Assembly (NCBI GenBank): GCA_041398785.1
Contig: JAWKUA010000005.1
Coordinates: forward strand, 1 to 64,000
Direction: 5' to 3'
Length of the DNA: 64,000 bases
Origin: Planctomycetaceae bacterium
Lineage (GTDB): Bacteria > Planctomycetota > Planctomycetia > Planctomycetales > Planctomycetaceae
Each line of letters starts with the position of its first letter. Within the stretch, counting starts at the first letter, position 1. Positions 58,946 through 64,000 of this stretch are shown in pieces. Below the pieces are notes generated by a model, which did no database searches, was not told where the DNA came from, and saw only the letters and a list, made by a program, of their open reading frames with translations. Position numbers and translations under genes: made by a program.

Positions 58946-59743
58946 CTACACTCCGCGTTCAATCGCGTCGCCCGGGGAGAAGATCGATCGGCCGCCTTCC
59001 ACAGGAATGCAGGCTCCGGTGATGAACGTGTTGTTCGCCAGGAACTCCACCGCCGAGGCGATGGATTCCGGGCAGTCGGCGTGTTTCACAAGTGTCGCGT
59101 CGATCAACGACCGCTGTTCGTCTTCGGACGACGACGGCGGGAACATGACCGGTCCCGGATGAATGCAGTTGACTCGCACCTTCGGGTTCAGCGCCGCCAG
59201 TTCGACGGCCAGCATCCGTGTCAGCGTGGGAATGCTGCCCTTCGCCAGATAGTAGGCGGCGAATCCGATGCCCGGACGCGCGATGGCCCAGTCGCCGATG
59301 GTGACGATCGAACCACCTTCCGGCTGTTTCGCCATGATCAGCCCGGCGGCTCGCGCGCAAAAAAACGTGCCCAGCGTGTTGACGTCGAAACTGCGGCGGA
59401 TGTCGTCGGCGTTCACGTCCGACAGCGGTGTCTTTTTCCAGACAGATGACGTTGTTACCAGCAGGTCCAGCCGGCCGAAGTGCTGCCGAACGGAACCGAA
59501 CATTCGGTCGACGTCGACTTCATCGGAGACGTCCGCCTGAAACGCCTGGCACGTCGTTCCTGCCGTTCGAAGTTCGTCAACAGTGCGTACGGCATATTTG
59601 CCGGATGAATGAAAGTGGATCGCGATCGAATATCCCCGAGCCGCCAGGTGCCGCGCGATCACGTTGCCGACGCGGGGACGCCCGCTGCCGGTAATCAGCG
59701 CGACCTTCGGTTGTTCGGTCGGCGCAGCCATGTCATCCGTCAT
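58946..59743 (-). CDS. SDR-family oxidoreductase, pteridine-reductase-like
   Basis: A 265-residue short-chain dehydrogenase/reductase. The nucleotide loop is ALITGSGRPRVGNVIARHLA. The catalytic YxxxK is AAYYLAKGSIPTL, and 13 residues before the Tyr lies an Asp (TIGDWA) where most SDRs have Ser. Asp-Tyr-Lys in this spacing is the triad of pteridine reductases (PTR1/FolM). HPGPVMFPP and ITGACIPVEGGRSI complete the fold. It may reduce a pterin or a related quinonoid substrate. It starts at 59743 inside the stop of the kinase/FGE gene (ATGA) and is the last gene of a three-gene operon led by an ECF sigma factor. Confidence 0.87.
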   Translation of the reverse strand: MTDDMAAPTEQPKVALITGSGRPRVGNVIARHLAARGYSIAIHFHSSGKYAVRTVDELRTAGTTCQAFQADVSDEVDVDRMFGSVRQHFGRLDLLVTTSSVWKKTPLSDVNADDIRRSFDVNTLGTFFCARAAGLIMAKQPEGGSIVTIGDWAIARPGIGFAAYYLAKGSIPTLTRMLAVELAALNPKVRVNCIHPGPVMFPPSSSEDEQRSLIDATLVKHADCPESIASAVEFLANNTFITGACIPVEGGRSIFSPGDAIERGV

Positions 59744-62226
59744 CGGCGCCCCGCTGAGTTTTCGAGGACGGAGACTTCCCGCAGCAGCCGTATTCCACCG
59801 CCGCTGGGATCGTCGATCGAATTCATCTGCCGAGCGGCGGAACGGGATTCCAGGACGCCACCCATCGCCGTTCCTCCCCGGTGAACGCGGTACTCGCCGC
59901 GGCGCTGCGCTGTCGGATCGGGACGAGACGGGCCGGGCGGATCTGTTGCCGGCTGACCGTCGCCGTAGCTGTCGGCGGCATACCAGTCGCGGCAGTATTC
60001 GGACAGATTTCCGTGCATGTCATACAGCCCGAACGGATTCGGACGCCTCTGACCGACGGGTTCCGTAAATGGTTCCGAATCGACAGGCGTGTTGAAAGCA
60101 ACCGCGGCATACTCGTGCACCGCCGCCAGATGGTCACCCCAGCTCCAGTTGGTTTCCGTGCCCGCCCGGCAGGCAAATTCCCATTCGGCTTCCGTCGGCA
60201 GGCGGCAGACAATTCCGTCACGGCTGCACCAGCGACAGTACGCGGCGGCGTCGGACCAGGTGATGTTGCCCACGGGATGTTGTTCCGTCATCCAGGCAGT
60301 GGCTTCGCCGAGTTGCTTCCAGTTGAAAAAGTCGCCGTGTTGGCGAACCCAGTGTCCGTCCTTCAGTCCGTTTCCCGAATCGGTTCGTTCGGGTTCGGTG
60401 ACGTAACCGGAATCGTCAACGAACCGCCGGAATTGTTCGACGGTGACTTCCGTTCGAGACAGATAGAACGGCTTTGAGATCGTGATCCGGCGTGACGGTG
60501 ATTCGCTGAACAGCAGGTCTCTCTGCCAGTCGCTGAGAACCTCGGCGGGGAACTGTGCCTGCAGGTCGCTGACGTGTTTGCTGGTGCTGCCCATCGTAAA
60601 CTCGCCCGGTGGAATCAGCACAAAGTCAACGCCGCTGCGTTCGTCCTTCAACACCACGTCGACGCCCAGTTTATCCGCCCATGCCTGCTGAATCGTCTTC
60701 GCCGTGTCGCCATCGAACGGTGCGATAGCGCGGGCCGGTTCGTCCGGTGTGTTTTCGGTCTCGGGCGGCGGTTCGATTTCGCCGAAGCGGTCCGGACCGC
60801 GACCTGACAACATCTTTTGCAACGGCCACAACAACGGCAGCGCCAGTAGCGCAACCGCGAAAACGCCAATGACGCCCGGTCCGGTCGTGAACGATCGTGT
60901 CCGGCGCCGTGGTCGGTGCGATTGAGTGAACTCATATTGCAGACCATCAACGGCCGTTTCAGCGACGCGCGCCGGACGCTCCGCCGGTGCCGGAGTTCCG
61001 TGCTGGTCGGCTTCAGCAGAATCGTCGCGTTGTGGAAGCTGCTGCGTTGCGGGTTCAGCGGAACCACCGTTGCGGCAGGCTTCGAGTTCTTCGATCAGTG
61101 CTGCCGCCGATGCCGGCCGGTCGTTCGGACGCTTGGCCACCATTCTTCGGAACACACCGCACAGATCGCGAGGCACGTCACCGTATGGCGATTTCAGCGG
61201 CGGGACCGGCTGCTGTTGATGGGCCAGAATCCGGTCCAGGGAAGAACCGCCGTCGAAACAATGCCGGCCGGTCAGCAGGAAGTACAGTGTGCAGCCGAGA
61301 CTGTAGATGTCGGACCGTTCATCGGCATCGCGGCTGTTGCAGGCCTGTTCCGGAGCCATGCAGGCGATGGTTCCCATGACCATGCCGGAACTCGACAGGT
61401 CGCCCACGCCGTTGTTGTCCCCGGAAGGGTCTTCATTCCGCAGCCGCGACAGACCGACATCCAGAATCTTCAACTGTCCGGAATCATCCAGCAGCAGATT
61501 CGCAGGCTTGATGTCGCGATGAATGATGCCCCGTTCATGGATGTACTGCAGGCCGTGCGCCGCCTGAATGATGACATCCAGCGCTTCGGAAACCGGCAGC
61601 GGTCCGGATTCACGAATGACCTGCGACAGGTTCTGAGCGTCAACGAACTCCGTCACCAGATACGGCGCGCGGAAGTCACCGGCATCGTAGGCGGCCACGA
61701 TGTTCGGGTGCGATAGCTTTGCCGCCGCGAGAATTTCCCGGCCGAAGCGTTCACGAAGCGCGTTGTGAGCGTACTCCGGCAGCAGCAGCTTGATCGCGAC
61801 AACTCGCTTCATCCGGCGATGGACTGCCTTGTAGACCATGCCCATGCCGCCGAATCCGATTCGTTCCAGCACGGTGTATTCGCCGATCTGCTTCGATTCT
61901 GAAACGTCATCGCTGAACAGAACCGGCCCGCGCCCCGCCGCTGTTTCGCATTCCGCGGCGGCATGGATCAGTGACGCGTCGACAAACGGGAACCGGCGCA
62001 GGTATTCGTCCTCGATCACGGTTTCGCCGCGACTGGTGAGCAGTTCCAGTTCCAGTGCGATCAGTTCGGCGGCCAGCAGAGATCGGTGTTCGGCGTCGAT
62101 AAGTTCCAGCAGTGATTCGATCGATTCATGGTCCTGAGTCTGCCAGTGCCGTTCGAACCGGTTGCACAGTTCGTTGACGCGGATCAGCGTCCGGTCCGGC
62201 AGATGATCAAAGGACGTGTCGGTCAT
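59740..62226 (-). CDS. Ser/Thr protein kinase fused to an FGE-sulfatase-like domain
   Basis: An 828-residue protein. A ~130-residue leading segment precedes the kinase: YTVLERIGFGGMGMVYKAVH, VVAIKLLLPEY (Lys), HERGIIHRDIKPANLLLDDS and ILDVGLSRLRNEDPS, so the usual DFG reads DVG; then VMGTIACMAPEQACN. A membrane segment VIGVFAVALLALPLLWPLQK at ~residues 457-476 is followed by an FGE/SUMF1-like domain: VLIPPGEFTMGSTSKHVSDL, VGNITWSDAAAYCRWCSRDG, CRLPTEAEWEFACRAGTETN, FGLYDMHGNLSEYCRDWYAA, RVHRGGTAMGGVLESRSAAR. The FGE catalytic cysteine pair is not conserved, so this is likely a sensory or structural domain. It overlaps the sigma factor and SDR genes by four bases each. It probably controls the sigma factor by phosphorylation, as proposed for planctomycete ECF-kinase pairs. 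Confidence 0.9.
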   Translation of the reverse strand: MTDTSFDHLPDRTLIRVNELCNRFERHWQTQDHESIESLLELIDAEHRSLLAAELIALELELLTSRGETVIEDEYLRRFPFVDASLIHAAAECETAAGRGPVLFSDDVSESKQIGEYTVLERIGFGGMGMVYKAVHRRMKRVVAIKLLLPEYAHNALRERFGREILAAAKLSHPNIVAAYDAGDFRAPYLVTEFVDAQNLSQVIRESGPLPVSEALDVIIQAAHGLQYIHERGIIHRDIKPANLLLDDSGQLKILDVGLSRLRNEDPSGDNNGVGDLSSSGMVMGTIACMAPEQACNSRDADERSDIYSLGCTLYFLLTGRHCFDGGSSLDRILAHQQQPVPPLKSPYGDVPRDLCGVFRRMVAKRPNDRPASAAALIEELEACRNGGSAEPATQQLPQRDDSAEADQHGTPAPAERPARVAETAVDGLQYEFTQSHRPRRRTRSFTTGPGVIGVFAVALLALPLLWPLQKMLSGRGPDRFGEIEPPPETENTPDEPARAIAPFDGDTAKTIQQAWADKLGVDVVLKDERSGVDFVLIPPGEFTMGSTSKHVSDLQAQFPAEVLSDWQRDLLFSESPSRRITISKPFYLSRTEVTVEQFRRFVDDSGYVTEPERTDSGNGLKDGHWVRQHGDFFNWKQLGEATAWMTEQHPVGNITWSDAAAYCRWCSRDGIVCRLPTEAEWEFACRAGTETNWSWGDHLAAVHEYAAVAFNTPVDSEPFTEPVGQRRPNPFGLYDMHGNLSEYCRDWYAADSYGDGQPATDPPGPSRPDPTAQRRGEYRVHRGGTAMGGVLESRSAARQMNSIDDPSGGGIRLLREVSVLENSAGRR

Positions 62227-62870
62227 GCGGGTTCATCCCGGCTCCACAGTGAAGCGATCATCCTCAGCTTACGCTCCACGGTGCGCCGCGCACAACCGAG
62301 TTTCACGGCGATGTCCGTGTTCGACTCACCATCCATCTTCCACAAAGCAATCTGCTGCAACTGCGGGTCGCGCGCATCATCCAGCCGCTTCAACAGCCGT
62401 TGCAGATCTTCGGCAACCTGCGCTGCGAATTCCGGAGTCGGCTCATTCGTGAACACTTCATCCGGAGAAATCGGCCGGGCTCGTTCAATGACAGTGCTTT
62501 CCAGCGCCTGAGCCCCGCCGCGTTTGGCGCGGTTGTTGTACCGGATCAGATCAACGGCCTTGTTGGCGGTGATCGCAATCAGCAGCGGCCACAGGTTGGT
62601 ACGGTCAGTCAGTTGCGTAAAGCGTCCCTCCTGCGCTCCGATACAGAAACTGCGAAACGCGCTGACAGCAACGTCCTCCTCGTCTGCCATCTGCTTCGAC
62701 GCGCCGTCCAGCCGGCCGCGAGCCAGATTGACCATGCGCTGAAAATACGTCTCCCACAACTTCTGAGCCGCCGAAGAATCTCCGGCGCGAAGCTGGTCAA
62801 TCCAAAGCGTGATGGATTCGTCGACGTGCATGGAATCGTCGCCTGTCAGAGTCGGCACCGCTGCTTGCAT
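62223..62870 (-). CDS. ECF-type sigma factor
   Basis: A 215-residue ECF sigma factor of planctomycete type. Region 2: WIDQLRAGDSSAAQKLWETY and VAVSAFRSFCIGAQEGRFTQ, then NLWPLLIAITANKAVDLIRY. Region 4: VAEDLQRLLKRLDDARDPQL, QQIALWKMDGESNTDIAVKL, GCARRTVERKLRMIASLW as the helix-turn-helix. The ATG at 62870 was preferred because AGGAG lies eight bases upstream; a GTG nine bases further up is possible. It is the first gene of the operon with the kinase/FGE fusion and the SDR, coupled by an ATGA overlap. No anti-sigma gene is seen; the kinase is the likely regulator. Confidence 0.92.
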   Translation of the reverse strand: MQAAVPTLTGDDSMHVDESITLWIDQLRAGDSSAAQKLWETYFQRMVNLARGRLDGASKQMADEEDVAVSAFRSFCIGAQEGRFTQLTDRTNLWPLLIAITANKAVDLIRYNNRAKRGGAQALESTVIERARPISPDEVFTNEPTPEFAAQVAEDLQRLLKRLDDARDPQLQQIALWKMDGESNTDIAVKLGCARRTVERKLRMIASLWSRDEPA

Positions 62871-62908
62871 CGTAACCACTCCTGAGGAATTCCGCGAGAA
62901 GTCGTATC

Positions 62909-62979
62909 CCCGTCATTCCCGCGCAGGCGGGAACCCCGTGCGTCCGGCTTGATCCCCGCCGGCGCGGGAATGACGGGGT
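62909..62979. repeat. Inverted pair of GTCATTCCCGCG-type repeats
   Basis: CCCCGTCATTCCCGCG at 62909-62924 and its exact reverse complement CGCGGGAATGACGGGG at 62964-62979, with smaller symmetry inside (GCAGGCGGGAACC). The pair lies just upstream of the sigma-factor operon and could fold in its 5' leader or belong to the leader of the beta-lactamase-like gene. A half-copy occurs at 23420. Confidence 0.85.
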
Positions 62980-63122
62980 GGAAACGGTCCGATCGAGAAA
63001 ACTCCAAAATTATGTGTCGCAAATGTCGGCCGCTGACGAGCCCCTGGGGCGAGGCTGTTCATTCAGGAATGACAACGCCCGCATCCCTTCAGTTCGCCGT
63101 TCTGACACTTCGTCCAGGAGAA

Positions 63123-64000
63123 ATGACCATGTTGACCACATCCACTCGACACTGGCTGACAGGATTGAAATCGAGAATTGCGGAATCGGCCCGCCGCAAT
63201 CGGCCCGCGAGCTGGCGATCCGCCGGCAAACGACGACGACCCCAGGCAGAACGTCCGGACATCGAAGCTCTGGAAGACCGCATCGTCATGTCCGCCAATG
63301 TGCTTTACGATCATCCCGGGACGACGTTCAACGCCAATCTGTTCGCAAATAACATCGTCGACGCCGTCGACGGAACCGTCGTCGGGTACGGCTATTCCAT
63401 CAGCGTGGATGGCGCTCAGGGACCTGATGGCGGGAACGGATTCGCAGTCGCACCGGTCGATCTTCCGCCGGATGTCGGGGCCGTGGCCTTTGACGCAGAC
63501 ACCAGAATCGAAGTCGCCAGCGTGTCCAAGAACATCACCGCCGTGGCGCTGCTGAATGTGCTGGAATCTCATGCGTTCGCAACACTGGACTCGCCGATCG
63601 ACTCGTACCTTCCGCTGAGCTGGGTGAAAGGCAACAGTGTTGGGTCAATTTCATTCAGAAACCTGCTGACCCATACCAGTGGGTTCGGCGAAAACTACAC
63701 AGTCCGACTAACGGAACGAACAATTCCGAAGTCGGCATTGCCGCATCGCTGGCAGTGGGATGGGACTTCAACAGTTTCGGCAACAACATCGATTCCCGAC
63801 TGCAGGACATGGTGGCGTATGGCGTGCAGAACACGTACGCAAATTCGACGCTGGATGACGTTCTTCAGATTGGAGACTATCAGTATTCGAACGCCAACTA
63901 TGCGCGATGCGGTTGCTGATTCCGCGACTCAGCGGCGACGTCGGCCCGAGCGAATCGGATCCTCAGGCGTATGCCGACGGCTATCGCGACTACGTTCATC
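63123..64000 (+). CDS. Beta-lactamase-fold serine hydrolase, partial and frameshifted
   Basis: Runs off the right edge. MTMLTTSTRHWLTGLKSRIA is followed by a basic stretch and IEALEDRIVMSANVLY, which resembles the planctomycete LEPR-XLL N-terminal motif, suggesting surface or export sorting. The hydrolase domain has ASVSKNITAVALLNVLE (S-x-x-K nucleophile), FRNLLTHTSGFG and, after a frame change near 63700, LQIGDYQYSNANYA with the Y-S-N motif; a second shift near 63905 leads to RLLIPRLSGDV. This is the class C beta-lactamase / D-alanyl carboxypeptidase (esterase) family. ATG at 63123 has AGGAG five bases upstream. Substrate unknown. Confidence 0.8.
   Translation, partial: MTMLTTSTRHWLTGLKSRIAESARRNRPASWRSAGKRRRPQAERPDIEALEDRIVMSANVLYDHPGTTFNANLFANNIVDAVDGTVVGYGYSISVDGAQGPDGGNGFAVAPVDLPPDVGAVAFDADTRIEVASVSKNITAVALLNVLESHAFATLDSPIDSYLPLSWVKGNSVGSISFRNLLTHTSGFGENYTVRLTERTIPKSALPHRWQWDGTSTVSATTSIPDCRTWWRMACRTRTQIRRWMTFFRLETISIRTPTMRDAVADSATQRRRRPERIGSSGVCRRLSRLRS

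Noticed and set aside
59740..62226. A functional sulfatase-maturing enzyme serving the window's sulfatases
   Set aside because: The FGE-like domain lacks the catalytic cysteine pair and is fused to a kinase; it is better seen as a sensor.

Overview
The window comes from a GC-rich planctomycete (Planctomycetota). Its gene set carries that group's hallmarks: DUF1549/DUF1553 and DUF1592/DUF1588 cytochrome-type proteins, a twin-arginine DUF1501 protein, arylsulfatase-like enzymes, a 'NPYASP' small membrane protein, an ECF sigma factor translationally coupled to a Ser/Thr kinase fused to a formylglycine-generating-enzyme-like domain, and an N-terminal LEPR-XLL-like motif. No rRNA, tRNA, CRISPR array or insertion sequence was recognised. 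About nine genes are broken by single-base indels while most neighbours are intact. This looks more like assembly or sequencing error than decay, so the broken genes are annotated as single genes with their shift zones.

Layout. 0-5 kb (minus): DUF1553, DUF1501 and sulfatase genes, the last running off the left edge. 5.3-6.7 kb: a badly frameshifted membrane protein. 6.7-7.6 kb: intergenic region with two REPIN-like repeats. 7.7-16.6 kb: an exported helical protein, an exported protein with duplicated secretin-N-like domains, a zinc-ribbon membrane protein, an enolase-superfamily enzyme, an XRE regulator, an amidohydrolase and a HAD phosphatase. 16.7-17.2 kb: a tandem array of three REPIN-like elements. 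17.2-21.4 kb: amylosucrase and a sucrose-phosphate synthase/phosphatase fusion. 21.5-25.7 kb: an EamA transporter, frameshifted PilT, HisF and AroB. 25.8-34.8 kb: a YdeI/OmdA-like protein, a second sulfatase, small membrane proteins, a GNAT-DTW/Tsr3-like pair, a methyltransferase, a GT2 glycosyltransferase and a DUF3467 protein with a strong terminator.

35-40.5 kb is a phosphate module: PPK2 polyphosphate kinase and two divergent Na/Pi-cotransporter-like genes. Between them lies an AT-rich patch with three hexamers at 11-bp spacing that resembles a Pho box. 40.5-43.4 kb is a tightly overlapping operon of flavin reductase, M20 peptidase and DUF1611 protein.

43.9-55.5 kb is the most unusual part: an 11.6-kb, apparently single-transcript operon of six genes (160 aa, 122 aa, ~1520 aa DUF6603-like, 488 aa, ~311 aa frameshifted, 1253 aa). 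The genes have overlapping or near-abutting junctions and strong Shine-Dalgarno sites, and only one has a family I can name. I see no signal peptides and no known phage-tail, secretion or polyketide domains, so it is the best candidate for an undescribed system. 55.9-58.6 kb holds a LamG/cytochrome/DUF1592 protein on the plus strand. 58.9-62.9 kb holds an ECF sigma factor-kinase/FGE-pteridine-reductase-like operon. At 63.1 kb a beta-lactamase-fold serine hydrolase runs off the right edge.
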